A DNA stretch of 31,405 bases from JAHIYG01 sp041306075 (GTDB taxonomy: Archaea > Altiarchaeota > Altiarchaeia > IMC4 > SCGC-AAA252-I15): positions 1 to 31,405 of the forward strand of contig JBFYKH010000057.1 of assembly GCA_041306075.1 (NCBI GenBank), given 5' to 3'. How positions within the stretch are numbered: position 1 is the first letter of the stretch; each line of letters starts with the position of its first letter. The notes under the pieces are model-generated. The model was not told the DNA's origin and did no database searches. It saw only the letters and a list, made by a program, of their open reading frames with translations. Below are positions 14,310 through 22,197 of this stretch, piece by piece. Position numbers and translations under genes: made by a program.

Positions 14310-14986
14310 GGAAGGCCGTTGTCCTCCTCTCGGGGGGCCTGGACTCGACCGTCACGCTCGCCGTCGCCTTGAAGAGGGGATATGAGCCCCTGGCACTCAC
14401 GTTCGACTACGGGCAGAGGCACAGGCGCGAGGTAGAGTCGGCCAGGAAGGTGGCCAGGCACTACGGAGTCGAGCACAAGGTGCTGAAAATCGACCTGAGG
14501 CAGATAGGCGGCTCCGCCCTCACGGACCCCGGCATCGAGGTCCCGGCCCGCAGGGCCGGCGCACGTAGGCCAGGGGGGATACCGGCGACTTACGTCCCGG
14601 CCAGAAACACCATACTCCTCTCATACGCCCTCGCCTTCGCGGAAGTCTCCGGCGCCGACGCGATATTCATCGGAGCCAACCACATAGACTACAGCGGCTA
14701 CCCCGACTGCAGGCCGGAGTACTTCCGGGCCTACGAGAGGATGGCTAACCTCGCCACGAAGAGGGCGGCGGAAGGCAGGCGCGTCAGGATAGTGCGCCCG
14801 ATAATCTCGCTCGGCAAGGAGGGGATAGTCCGGCTCGGCGCGAGGCTGAAGGCGCCGCTGCACCTGACCAGGAGCTGCTACAGGGGCGGCAGAAAAGCCT
14901 GCGGAATGTGCGACAGCTGCGTCCTGAGGCTCGCGGGCTTCAGGGAGGCGGAAATGGAGGACCTGATACCATATGAGAGTCGCTGA
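14306..14986 (+). CDS. queC: 7-cyano-7-deazaguanine synthase (QueC)
   Basis: ATP-dependent enzyme that converts 7-carboxy-7-deazaguanine to preQ0. The N-terminal PP-loop S-G-G-L-D-S-T, the F-D-Y-G-Q-R-H motif, Y-V-P-A-R-N-T and the zinc-binding C-Y-x-G-G-x-x-A-C-G-x-C-x-x-C cluster near residue 195-210 are all intact. The 226-aa length is normal. Start is a GTG overlapping the queD TGA (GTGA), with an SD-like AAGGTGG upstream. It overlaps queE by 14 bp. Confidence 0.96.
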   Translation: MRKAVVLLSGGLDSTVTLAVALKRGYEPLALTFDYGQRHRREVESARKVARHYGVEHKVLKIDLRQIGGSALTDPGIEVPARRAGARRPGGIPATYVPARNTILLSYALAFAEVSGADAIFIGANHIDYSGYPDCRPEYFRAYERMANLATKRAAEGRRVRIVRPIISLGKEGIVRLGARLKAPLHLTRSCYRGGRKACGMCDSCVLRLAGFREAEMEDLIPYESR

Positions 14987-15578
14987 AATCTTCGCGAGCA
15001 TACAGGGGGAGGGCCGCCACATAGGCAGGCCGCAGGTGTTCGTCAGGCTCACGGGATGCAACCTGAGGTGCAGGTGGTGCGACACGAGGCGCGCCTACGC
15101 TGGCGGCAGGGAGATGACGGTGGCCGAGGTCATGCGGAAGGTCGGGGCGCACGGCATAAGAAGCGTGTGCGTCACCGGCGGGGAGCCGATGCTGCAGAAG
15201 GACGAAGTCCTGAAGCTGGCGGAGGGACTGAAGCGGAGGGGATGCGAGGTAGTCCTCGAAACAAACGGGACCCTCTACGACAGGCGGCTGTTCCGGCTCG
15301 TCGACTGCGTCTCCATGGACATGAAGCCGCCCTCCAGCGGCGAGGAGAGCGACTGGGGGATACTCGCCAGGCTCGGGACGAAGGACCAGGCGAAGGTCGT
15401 CGTCGCCGACGGGCGCGACCTCAGGTTCGCAAGGCATGTCATCGCCAAGTCGCCGGCGGAGGTGACGCTCCAGCCGGTGGGCGGGACCGCATACAAGCCG
15501 CTCGCCAAATCGGCGCTGAAGCTGAGGCTGAAGGCGAGGGTGCTGCCGCAGCTGCACAAGAGGGAGGGACTGAGGTGA
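14973..15578 (+). CDS. queE: 7-carboxy-7-deazaguanine synthase (QueE), radical SAM
   Basis: Radical-SAM enzyme that rearranges 6-carboxytetrahydropterin into 7-carboxy-7-deazaguanine. The N-terminal S-I-Q-G-E-G segment, the family cluster motif within G-C-N-L-R-C-R-W-C-D and the V-T-G-G-E-P SAM-binding motif are present. At 201 aa it belongs to the short QueE class. The cluster here is C-x3-C-x2-C as in standard radical SAM enzymes. The ATG lies inside the queC end, with a GGAGG about 11 bases upstream. Confidence 0.95.
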   Translation: MRVAEIFASIQGEGRHIGRPQVFVRLTGCNLRCRWCDTRRAYAGGREMTVAEVMRKVGAHGIRSVCVTGGEPMLQKDEVLKLAEGLKRRGCEVVLETNGTLYDRRLFRLVDCVSMDMKPPSSGEESDWGILARLGTKDQAKVVVADGRDLRFARHVIAKSPAEVTLQPVGGTAYKPLAKSALKLRLKARVLPQLHKREGLR

Positions 15579-16360
15579 GGGACACTCAGGATGAGAGCCC
15601 GGACGTCAGGATAGGCTTGGAGAGGGTCGGCATCACGAACCTGAAGACGCCCATCAGGACCGTATGGCGCGGCAGAAGCTACTACTTCACCCCCAGCATC
15701 GAGATAACCATAGACCTGGACAGGCGCCGCAAGGGCGTCCACATGAGCCGGCTTATCGAGGCTATCACCGAGGCCGTGGAGGAGGAGACGCTGAAGAGCC
15801 GAGGCAGCATAGAGGCCGTGGAGAAGAGGGTGCTGGACCGGCTGGCGAAAAGGCATCCGTACCGGCGGGGTGAGATAAGGATGGCCGCCGACTTCGTGGT
15901 CTACAGGAGGACGCCCGCGAGCAGGCGGAAGACGGCTGAGACGCATGGTATAGAGGTCTCCGTGTCAAAGGACGGCGGCAGGTACGGGAAGAAACTGAAG
16001 GTCACGGTCGTCGGCAACACCGTCTGCCCCCACAGCATGGCGACCGCCGGGAAGCCGCACATACAGAGGGCGGTCGGGGAGCTCACGGTCGAGACAGACT
16101 ACGGGAGGATGGTCGGCCTCGAGGAGATGGTCGAGTGCGTCGAATCCTCCTTCTCAAGCCCGGTGTACACGCTCCTGAAGACAGGCGACGAGAAGGCGCT
16201 CGTGAAGATGATGTTCGACAACCCCCGTTTCGTCGAGGACGTCGCCAGGGGGATGCTGTGCGCGGCGAAAGCCAGGTTCAGGGGCTCAAGAATCAGGGCG
16301 AGGGTCGTGTCCCAGGAGTCCATCCACCGCCACGACGTCATGGCCGAAGGCACGGCCTGA
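15575..16360 (+). CDS. folE2: GTP cyclohydrolase, FolE2/MptA family
   Basis: Zinc- or iron-dependent GTP cyclohydrolase of the T-fold IB/IV group. FolE2 makes dihydroneopterin triphosphate; archaeal MptA makes the 2',3'-cyclic phosphate. Marks are the N-terminal D-V-R-I-G-L-x-R-V-G-I-T-N strand, the metal-site Cys151 in T-V-C-P-H-S (Cys-Pro-Cys is common here), P-H-I-Q-R and the C-terminal E-S-I-H-R-H-D segment. The 261 aa starts at a GTG overlapping the queE stop (GTGA). Being last in the preQ0 operon it probably supplies QueD, whose substrate is the triphosphate, which favours a FolE2-like product; it may also serve folP-folK. Product type cannot be settled from sequence. Confidence 0.9.
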   Translation: MRDTQDESPDVRIGLERVGITNLKTPIRTVWRGRSYYFTPSIEITIDLDRRRKGVHMSRLIEAITEAVEEETLKSRGSIEAVEKRVLDRLAKRHPYRRGEIRMAADFVVYRRTPASRRKTAETHGIEVSVSKDGGRYGKKLKVTVVGNTVCPHSMATAGKPHIQRAVGELTVETDYGRMVGLEEMVECVESSFSSPVYTLLKTGDEKALVKMMFDNPRFVEDVARGMLCAAKARFRGSRIRARVVSQESIHRHDVMAEGTA

Positions 16361-16365
16361 TGGAG

Positions 16366-16373
16366 TATTTTAC
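16366..16373 (+). promoter_or_regulatory. TATA-like box for the 552-aa lipoprotein
   Basis: TATTTTAC centred 26.5 bp before the ATG at 16396. It selects this start over the in-frame ATG at 16360, which lies upstream of the box. Confidence 0.55.
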
Positions 16374-16395
16374 AGGCCGGCTACAGATAGTTTAC

Positions 16396-18054
16396 ATGCG
16401 CGCCGCCTGCCTGGTCGCAGTACTCGCCCTTTTGTCCGGATGCCTCTCAGAGGAGCCGGCCGCCGTCAAGGACCCGTACTGCGAGAAGGTGACGGGCCAG
16501 GACTACAGGGACTGGTGCTACACGAACGCCGCGATAACTGCGGCGGCGACGGCCTACTGCGGCAACATCGCCCGGAGCGACTGGAGGGACGGCTGCATCG
16601 CCTCGGTGGAAGGCGACCTGGGCCTGTGCGACGGCATAGCCGACAGGCACTGGAGGGACTCGTGCTACTACAACGTCGCTGTGAAGACCAACAACAGGAG
16701 CGTCTGCCCGGCCATAGGGAACGCCGGATACAGGGCGGGTTGCCTGAGGGACGTGATAGGGCAGTACAATTACATGTCAGTGTGCGGCGGCATCGACGAC
16801 GAATCCGAGCGCATGTGGTGCTACGCGGTGGCCAGCGGGAACGGGATGTTCTGCGACAGGATAACAGACTACTTCTGGAGGTACAAGTGCCTGGAGGCCA
16901 TGAACAGGACAGGGCAGGGGTCGACGACCACGGCCAGGCCCACGACCACCACGGCCGCGCCGTCCACGACGACTGAGCCGACGACGACAATCCGACAGAC
17001 AACGACGACGCAGGCGACAGCCACCACGGCCGCTCCGACGACGACCGTGCAGGAAACGACGACGACAGCGGCGCCGACAACGACGACTGAGAAGCCGACG
17101 ACAACGACCACGGCCGCCACGACCACGACGGCGACAACAACCACTCAGGCGACGACCACCTCGACCGCGCAGACAACGACGACTATGCGACCGACGACAA
17201 CGACGGCGCCCACGACCACGACGACGCAGACCACGACCACCCAGGCGCCGACCACGACGGCGACTACGGCGCCGACTACAACGACGATGAAGGCCACGAC
17301 GACCACGGAGTGGGCGACGACGACCACCGCCGAGCCCACGACGACCGCGGCCCCGACAACCACGCAGCCAACGACCACCTTGAGGCCTGCGACCACTACG
17401 GCGGCGCCGACCACGACCACGGTTAAGGCGACGACTACGACCGCGCCCGCAACGACTACGGCCCCGACGACCACTACACAACCGACCACCACTACGGCGC
17501 CAACTACCACTACAATCCAGCCGCTGCCATGCGAGGAACTCTGCGAAGCCTACATGCCCTGGTACAGCGGCCCGGGGGAATGCCTGCCGGACAGGCTCGA
17601 GGCCGGGGACTGCGGCGGCAGAGCCTACGGGACGCCGGCCTGGACGCCATTCTTCAGGGAGGACGACCCGGACTTCGCCCCATACGGGTGCCGGGATGGG
17701 ACGTGGTGCTGCTGCCAGAAGGCCGCTGGCGGGAAAACGGAATCCTGCGACGGCATAACGCACCCGGTCGAGAGGGACTGGTGCTACGCGACATTGGGCG
17801 CCGACACCGGCAACGTCACCCTATGCGAGAGGACGCTGAACGTGTACTGGATGGAGGCCTGCGTCAGGGACGTGGCCATACGCCTCGGGGACGGGGAGCT
17901 CTGCGCCAGGCTGAGCAGAGAGCGGAAGGACCACTGCATGCTGGAGGTGGCGGTCAACAAAGCCGACGCCGCCCTGTGCCGGGGGATATCGGACCCGAGG
18001 CTCGCTGAGATATGCTCGGTAGAAACCACGGCAAAAAACCGACGGACGTCTTAG
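16396..18054 (+). CDS. Lipoprotein with ten Cys-pair repeats and a long Thr-rich linker
   Basis: A 552-aa predicted surface protein of unknown function. A signal peptide ends in L-S-G-Cys16. Residues about 28-170 contain six units of C-x11-C spaced by 10-13 residues (period about 26), each with an acidic/Trp-Arg-Asp pattern before the second Cys. Residues 176-375 are a Thr-rich, Ala/Pro-containing linker, likely extended and glycosylated. Residues about 377-440 are a second Cys-rich domain with a C-C-C triplet, and residues 453-545 hold four more C-x11-C units. The start is set by the TATA-like box at 16366. The 110-aa lipoprotein at 24.7 kb has the same units. It overlaps the eL39 stop by 4 bp. 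An adhesion or stalk role is only a guess. Confidence 0.9.
   Translation: MRAACLVAVLALLSGCLSEEPAAVKDPYCEKVTGQDYRDWCYTNAAITAAATAYCGNIARSDWRDGCIASVEGDLGLCDGIADRHWRDSCYYNVAVKTNNRSVCPAIGNAGYRAGCLRDVIGQYNYMSVCGGIDDESERMWCYAVASGNGMFCDRITDYFWRYKCLEAMNRTGQGSTTTARPTTTTAAPSTTTEPTTTIRQTTTTQATATTAAPTTTVQETTTTAAPTTTTEKPTTTTTAATTTTATTTTQATTTSTAQTTTTMRPTTTTAPTTTTTQTTTTQAPTTTATTAPTTTTMKATTTTEWATTTTAEPTTTAAPTTTQPTTTLRPATTTAAPTTTTVKATTTTAPATTTAPTTTTQPTTTTAPTTTTIQPLPCEELCEAYMPWYSGPGECLPDRLEAGDCGGRAYGTPAWTPFFREDDPDFAPYGCRDGTWCCCQKAAGGKTESCDGITHPVERDWCYATLGADTGNVTLCERTLNVYWMEACVRDVAIRLGDGELCARLSRERKDHCMLEVAVNKADAALCRGISDPRLAEICSVETTAKNRRTS
16921..17520 (+). repeat. Low-complexity ACN-triplet tract (Thr-rich linker)
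   Basis: About 600 bp of near-repetitive Thr codons (ACG, ACC, ACA, ACT) broken by Ala, Pro, Gln and Lys codons. It encodes the P-T-T-T-T-type linker of the 552-aa lipoprotein. Synonymous codons are mixed, so the DNA is not a simple triplet expansion, which suggests selection on the protein rather than recent slippage. The minus strand shows Val-rich shadow frames here. Confidence 0.9.
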
Positions 18055-18206
18055 TAGAGGCTGTTCCTGCGCCAGTGCCTCCTCGACTGCGGGCTGTCGC
18101 GGACACTCCTGTTGGTCTTGGCGAAAACCCATACTGGAGCCCTCTTGCGGACCCTGTTAGCCTTCACGAGCTCGGCCTTCTTGGCCGGCGTCTTGTTCCT
18201 AGCCAT
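18051..18206 (-). CDS. rpl39e: 50S ribosomal protein eL39
   Basis: A 51-residue basic protein with the eL39 pattern: A-R-N-K-T-P-A-K-K near the start, V-W-V-F-A-K-T-N in the middle, and R-R-H-W-R-R near the end. eL39 lines the peptide exit tunnel of archaeal and eukaryotic ribosomes. The ATG is about 28 bp from a TATA-like box (18231-18238), implying a leaderless mRNA. In many archaea eL39 is followed by eL31 and aIF6; those genes are not here. Its stop overlaps the end of the convergent lipoprotein gene by 4 bp. Confidence 0.96.
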   Translation of the reverse strand: MARNKTPAKKAELVKANRVRKRAPVWVFAKTNRSVRDSPQSRRHWRRNSLY

Positions 18207-18212
18207 CGCCCT

Positions 18213-18238
18213 ATTTTATAGGCCGATGGCATATAAAT
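18213..18238. promoter_or_regulatory. Interleaved divergent TATA-like boxes for eL39 and nmd3
   Basis: ATTTTATA at 18213-18220 (plus, for nmd3) and ATTTATAT at 18231-18238 (minus, for eL39) are each centred 28.5 bp before their start codons. The 38-bp gap thus holds two promoters, and each transcript should begin just beyond the other's box, so the polymerases would compete. Confidence 0.6.
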
Positions 18239-18244
18239 ACCGCA

Positions 18245-19183
18245 ATGGCAGACGTACCTTGCCCGAGGTGCGGCAGGCCGTCCTCCGGCTCGGGGGTCTG
18301 CGCCGCATGCTTCGTGGCCGACCATCCGATACAGGTCAAGCAGGAATCGTTCAGGGAGTGCGGGTGCGGGCTGACTTTCTTCAAGGGCCGCCTGTACGAG
18401 GAGAAGGACCCCATGTTCAGGGAGCTCGCGGTGAAGAGCCTCGTCCCGCCGGCCGGCTCCAGGCTCGCGGTCACCGACGTCAGGTGGGACTACCAGGGCG
18501 GCTTCGCGAGGCTTGACGCCGACGTCGACATACACTACGGGCTGGCGCGGTTCAGGCACAACGTCCGGTGGGAGGTGAGGCCCGAGAGGATGAAGTGCGA
18601 CAGCTGCACGAAGCAGGGCTCGGGGTACTACGAGGCGATACTCCAGGTCAGGGACAAGACCGTGGACCTCGGCCTCGACGAGAAGCAGGTCGCGGACGTC
18701 GAGTCCACGCGAGGAGGCTACGACATCTACATGTATTCGATGGACTATGCGAGGGAGAGGGTGAGCGCCCTGATAAACAAGGGCTACCTCGTGAAGCAGT
18801 CCACGAAGCTCTTCGGGAAGAAGAACGGGAGGGACGTGTTCAGGTTCTACTACTCCGTCAAGGCCCCGGAATTCGGCGTGGGCGACTTCATCGAGTACGA
18901 GGGGGTCCTGATGAGGGTCAGGGAGCTCGGGAAGGACGTGAAGCTCAGCGAGCTGGCCTCCATGAAGAGCAGGTCCGTGAGCATGCACCGCCTCGAACAC
19001 GCCGTTTTGAAGGCCAAGTCCGCGGAGGTCAGGAAGGCCATAGTCACCGGAGTCAGGCCCGACGGCATGCAGGTCATGGACGCGAATGAGGGCCACACGT
19101 GGGACGTCCGCCCGAAGGGGGGCCTCAGGCACGGCGACGGGGTCGAGTACGTGAAAATCGACCACAGGATATACCTTCTCTGA
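18245..19183 (+). CDS. nmd3: Nmd3-family ribosome-associated protein
   Basis: Archaeal homologue of Nmd3, the eukaryotic 60S export adaptor. In archaea it is thought to act in late large-subunit assembly. The N-terminal zinc ribbon (C-P-R-C-G then C-x-x-C-F, residues 6-23) and a second C-G-C element are followed by the conserved C-x-x-C segment preceding G-Y-Y-E-A-I-L-Q-V-R, diagnostic of the family, and the C-terminal OB-like part. The 312-aa length is on the short side of normal. Leaderless start at 18245. Divergent pairing with eL39 fits a shared large-subunit role. Confidence 0.92.
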   Translation: MADVPCPRCGRPSSGSGVCAACFVADHPIQVKQESFRECGCGLTFFKGRLYEEKDPMFRELAVKSLVPPAGSRLAVTDVRWDYQGGFARLDADVDIHYGLARFRHNVRWEVRPERMKCDSCTKQGSGYYEAILQVRDKTVDLGLDEKQVADVESTRGGYDIYMYSMDYARERVSALINKGYLVKQSTKLFGKKNGRDVFRFYYSVKAPEFGVGDFIEYEGVLMRVRELGKDVKLSELASMKSRSVSMHRLEHAVLKAKSAEVRKAIVTGVRPDGMQVMDANEGHTWDVRPKGGLRHGDGVEYVKIDHRIYLL

Positions 19184-19195
19184 GCGCCGTCTAGA

Positions 19196-20722
19196 CTACC
19201 TGGCGGCCTCGTCGAGCGTGCGGCGGTATTGCGCGTACTGTACGGTAATCTTCCCGACGTAGTCCCGTATCTGGCCTCCGTTGCACCTTGAGTCGTCGAA
19301 ATAATCCTTGGCTGTGTCCCACCGCTGCCAGCTCCCGGGAGTGTGTATGTTCACGCCCTCAGCGTCCCTCGCAGACTGGAGGGCGCCGTTGACGTTCGGC
19401 CTGCCGCCGACGTAGGCTGCGAGGGCGAACTTCCACCGCTCCGAAGCTTCGGGTATCTCGTAGAAGCGCCCGTGCATCTTCGCCAGGTAGCCGACGCCCA
19501 GGTAGAGGTTCTGTGTGACGTTTTCTGGGTCGTAGAGAGGCTTCACCGCCGCCCTGAACCTGGACGCCGACGCCTCCGCATCCCTGCCCCCGTCGCCCCA
19601 CGCCTTCACGAAATCCCAGTAGGCCGCGACCGCCGAGTCTATCCGCTGGTATGTGGCCCCCGGGACAATGGCCGCCAGCGTGCGCCTGGCTGCGAGCCCC
19701 GCCGCCTTGTCCGACGGCGTCGCGGCCGATGCGACCTCCCCTCTGACGTCCTTCATCAGCTCCCAGAGGCCGAGGGCGAGCTCCTCCTCGCCCGTCGCCT
19801 GCCTGAGCTGCATGTAGCCCCGCGCCTCCCCGCTCGAGACTGCGTTCCTGAATCCGCTCGCCTGGTTTATCTGCAGTACCGCGAGGACGGGGTCCACCCC
19901 CGTATCCCCGCACCGCGAGAGGAATACGCCCCGGTCGAAGCCGGCCGGGAAGTTCCTGTCGAAGACGCCTTTAAGCCACGCCTCCTCGGCGGCCGTTAAT
20001 TTTTTGGAGGCGGCCTCTGGCGCCACCTTCTTCCCCGCCGGCTCGCCGTCGACCCGCGCCCTCTCCCTTATAGCGGCGATGAGTCGGCTCCAGTTATCCG
20101 GGCCCGGGTCGAAGTGCCAGCCGGGCGCGAGCTCCATGTGCGGCTTCACACGCTCAAGGGGTATCTTCCGCCTGACCATTATGTCGTAGGCGAGTTCGGC
20201 CGCGACCTTCACCTCGTTCTCCGGCAGCGGCCTGTCGTGGAATCCTGCTATCTCTATCCCGATGCCGCGCTTGTTGTAGCCTTTCGTGTGCCATGCGGCG
20301 TCCTCCTCCCGGACGAGCCTCACAATCGAGCCGTCCTCCATCACGAGATAGTGGGCGCTGCCATTGGACTTAGGGTTCGTCAGCCACCCCTCCGCGCTCG
20401 CGCCGCTGCCTTCGGTGGTGTGGAGGACGAGCGTGTCCACCTGGACTTCGCGGCCCCGGTATAGGTTCCCGGACAGGTGCTCCCTGATGTTCAGCGTCTG
20501 CCGCTTCGGCTCGGCGGCCTCCCCCAGGGTGAGCGAGGCGGCGTACGCCGCCATTGTGAGGCTGAGTCCCAACGCCCTGCGGAGGCCCCGCATCCCGCGC
20601 GCGGCGGCGCCGGCGGCCCATGAGTCGGCCCTCTGCTCAACCTCTGGTACCGGGATGTGTTCCCTCGGCGGCGGCAGCTCCGCCGCCGCATCATCTTCCC
20701 GCCTCTGCGACGCCAACGCCAT
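19196..20722 (-). CDS. Two-domain peptidoglycan-hydrolase-like protein: amidase_2 plus SLT-like domain
   Basis: A 508-aa envelope protein. After a 43-residue charged/Pro-rich tail comes a hydrophobic segment (about 47-66). Residues 95-215 match the N-acetylmuramoyl-L-alanine amidase (amidase_2/AmpD/PGRP) fold, with zinc ligands H101 (V-L-H-T-T), H195 and D205 in the D-P-G-P motif, and E157 in G-I-E-I-A-G. Residues about 255-480 resemble a lytic-transglycosylase (SLT) domain, including G-V-D-P-V-L-A-V, G-Y-M-Q-L and a later L-A-A-Y-V-G-G element. The usual catalytic Glu in Q-E-S is Ala288, so the second domain may be inactive. A TATA-like box centred 26 bp upstream supports the long start. Archaea of this kind lack murein, so a target in bacteria is likely. 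Confidence 0.88.
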   Translation of the reverse strand: MALASQRREDDAAAELPPPREHIPVPEVEQRADSWAAGAAARGMRGLRRALGLSLTMAAYAASLTLGEAAEPKRQTLNIREHLSGNLYRGREVQVDTLVLHTTEGSGASAEGWLTNPKSNGSAHYLVMEDGSIVRLVREEDAAWHTKGYNKRGIGIEIAGFHDRPLPENEVKVAAELAYDIMVRRKIPLERVKPHMELAPGWHFDPGPDNWSRLIAAIRERARVDGEPAGKKVAPEAASKKLTAAEEAWLKGVFDRNFPAGFDRGVFLSRCGDTGVDPVLAVLQINQASGFRNAVSSGEARGYMQLRQATGEEELALGLWELMKDVRGEVASAATPSDKAAGLAARRTLAAIVPGATYQRIDSAVAAYWDFVKAWGDGGRDAEASASRFRAAVKPLYDPENVTQNLYLGVGYLAKMHGRFYEIPEASERWKFALAAYVGGRPNVNGALQSARDAEGVNIHTPGSWQRWDTAKDYFDDSRCNGGQIRDYVGKITVQYAQYRRTLDEAAR

Positions 20723-20744
20723 TGTAGAATACGGGAGGGAATCG

Positions 20745-20751
20745 ATTATAA
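20745..20751 (-). promoter_or_regulatory. TATA-like box for the peptidoglycan-hydrolase-like gene
   Basis: TTATAAT on the minus strand, centred 26 bp before the ATG at 20722 and directly against the purB stop. It favours the 508-aa form over an internal ATG at 20593 that would give a more standard signal peptide. Confidence 0.55.
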
Positions 20752-20752
20752 C

Positions 20753-22084
20753 CTACTTCAGCTTTTTCAGCGCGGCCTCGACCTGCTCGACCGCCGTCCC
20801 CACGTATTTTTCAGGGTCGAGGGCCTCGTCAACCTCCTCCACGGTCAGGCACTTGGCGACGGCCTTGTCCGCCAGGAGAAGCTCCCTGAACGGCTGAGCC
20901 TCCCTGTAGCTTCTGAGCGCGCATTCCCGGACTATCTCATGGGCCTCCTGGCGGCCGAAACCCTTCCCGGCCATCTTCATCATTATGGACTCCGCCATAA
21001 TCCTGCCGTCCGTGAGGCCGAGGTTCCGCCTTATGTTCGCGGGGTTGAAGACGAGGTTGTCGACGAGGTTTATCGACAGGCCGAGTATGTAGTCCGTGAG
21101 TATGCAGGCTTCGGGGATGATTATCCTCTCGCAACTCGAGTTCGTGAGGTCGCGCTCGTGCCAGAGGGGGATGTTGTCCAGCGCCGCCATGGCGTCCGCC
21201 TTGACGACCCTTGAGACGCCGCCTATCCGCTCCGCATAGATGGGGTTCATCTTGTGCGGCATCGTCGATGAGCCGACCTGCTTTTTCCCGAATCCCTCGC
21301 GGAGCTCGTCTATCTCGGTCCGCTGGAGGTTCCTCACCTCGATGGCGAACTTGTTCAGGGTCTCGGATATGATGGCGAGAAGCAGCATGAACTCCGCGTG
21401 CCTGTCGCGCTGTATCACCTGGTTGCTGACCTCGACGGAGCCGAGGCCGAGCTCCTCCATCACCTTCGCCTGTATCTTGGCCGCGTTTCTGCCGAGCGCC
21501 GCCTGGGTGCCGACTGCCCCAGTCATCTGGCCGACAAGAACCCGCTTCCTCGCCTCCCTGAGGCGCTCTACGTGCCTGTCCACCTCCATCGCGTATATGG
21601 CGAACTTGAGGCCGTATGTGGTCGGCACCGCATGCTGGGCGTGGGTCCTGCCGATGCAGACGGTCCTGATGTGCTCCCCCGCCTTCTTCGAGAAGGAGGA
21701 GCGCAGCTTCAGGAGGCCCTCCTCCAGAAACGCCGAGTAATCGCGGAGCTGGAGGGCGAGGGCGGTGTCGGTTATGTCGTTGGAGGTGGCGCCGAGGTGG
21801 ACGTACTTGCCGGCCCCCCCGCACTGTTCGGAGAGAGCCTTCACCACCGCCATCACGTCGTGGTTTATCTCCGCCTCGATGGCCTTCACCCGCATGGCGG
21901 AAACGTACTTCGTCGAAGCCTTAAGCGTTATCTCCTTCGCGGCATCCTTCGGGATGTTGCCCACTGAGGCGTGGGCCCGGGCGAGCGCAGCCTCGACATC
22001 GAGCACGTACTGGAGCCTCCGCTCCTCGTCGAACAGCGCCTTCACCTCGGGGCGGCCGTAACGGCCCTCTATGGGGTGTATCAT
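20753..22084 (-). CDS. purB: Adenylosuccinate lyase
   Basis: Fumarase-superfamily enzyme of purine synthesis: cleaves SAICAR to AICAR and adenylosuccinate to AMP. It has the N-terminal R-Y-G-R-P-E-V motif, the G-A-T-S-N-D-I-T-D block, R-T-H-A-Q-H with the catalytic His, and the superfamily signature G-S-S-T-M-P-H-K-M-N-P. The 443-aa length is normal. Leaderless start supported by a TATA-like box at 22108-22115. No other pur genes are adjacent. Confidence 0.97.
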   Translation of the reverse strand: MIHPIEGRYGRPEVKALFDEERRLQYVLDVEAALARAHASVGNIPKDAAKEITLKASTKYVSAMRVKAIEAEINHDVMAVVKALSEQCGGAGKYVHLGATSNDITDTALALQLRDYSAFLEEGLLKLRSSFSKKAGEHIRTVCIGRTHAQHAVPTTYGLKFAIYAMEVDRHVERLREARKRVLVGQMTGAVGTQAALGRNAAKIQAKVMEELGLGSVEVSNQVIQRDRHAEFMLLLAIISETLNKFAIEVRNLQRTEIDELREGFGKKQVGSSTMPHKMNPIYAERIGGVSRVVKADAMAALDNIPLWHERDLTNSSCERIIIPEACILTDYILGLSINLVDNLVFNPANIRRNLGLTDGRIMAESIMMKMAGKGFGRQEAHEIVRECALRSYREAQPFRELLLADKAVAKCLTVEEVDEALDPEKYVGTAVEQVEAALKKLK

Positions 22085-22107
22085 CCAGTAGATATTACTG
22101 GGGCGGC

Positions 22108-22115
22108 ATAAAAAA
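22108..22115 (-). promoter_or_regulatory. TATA-like box for purB
   Basis: TTTTTTAT on the minus strand, centred 27.5 bp before the purB ATG. Confidence 0.55.
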
Positions 22116-22197
22116 GGGGTTTATGAGGAGTCGGGGCCTTTGCGAAAAAATTAGGAAAAGGATTGTGAAATAGCAGTTACTGTTGCGTTCTAAACGA

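Noticed and set aside
16921..17520. Possible CRISPR or DNA tandem repeat
   Set aside because: No repeat-spacer regularity; the periodicity is three-base and encodes Thr in the lipoprotein frame.
16466..17763. Long minus-strand frames (236 and 328 aa; Arg/Ser/Val-rich) opposite the lipoprotein
   Set aside because: Val- and Gly/Arg-rich low-complexity products are the complement of the Thr codon tract; there are no domains or start signals.
20591..20593. Internal ATG of the amidase gene giving a standard signal peptide
   Set aside because: Attractive for secretion, but the TATA-like box centred 26 bp before 20722 supports the longer form; kept as an alternative.
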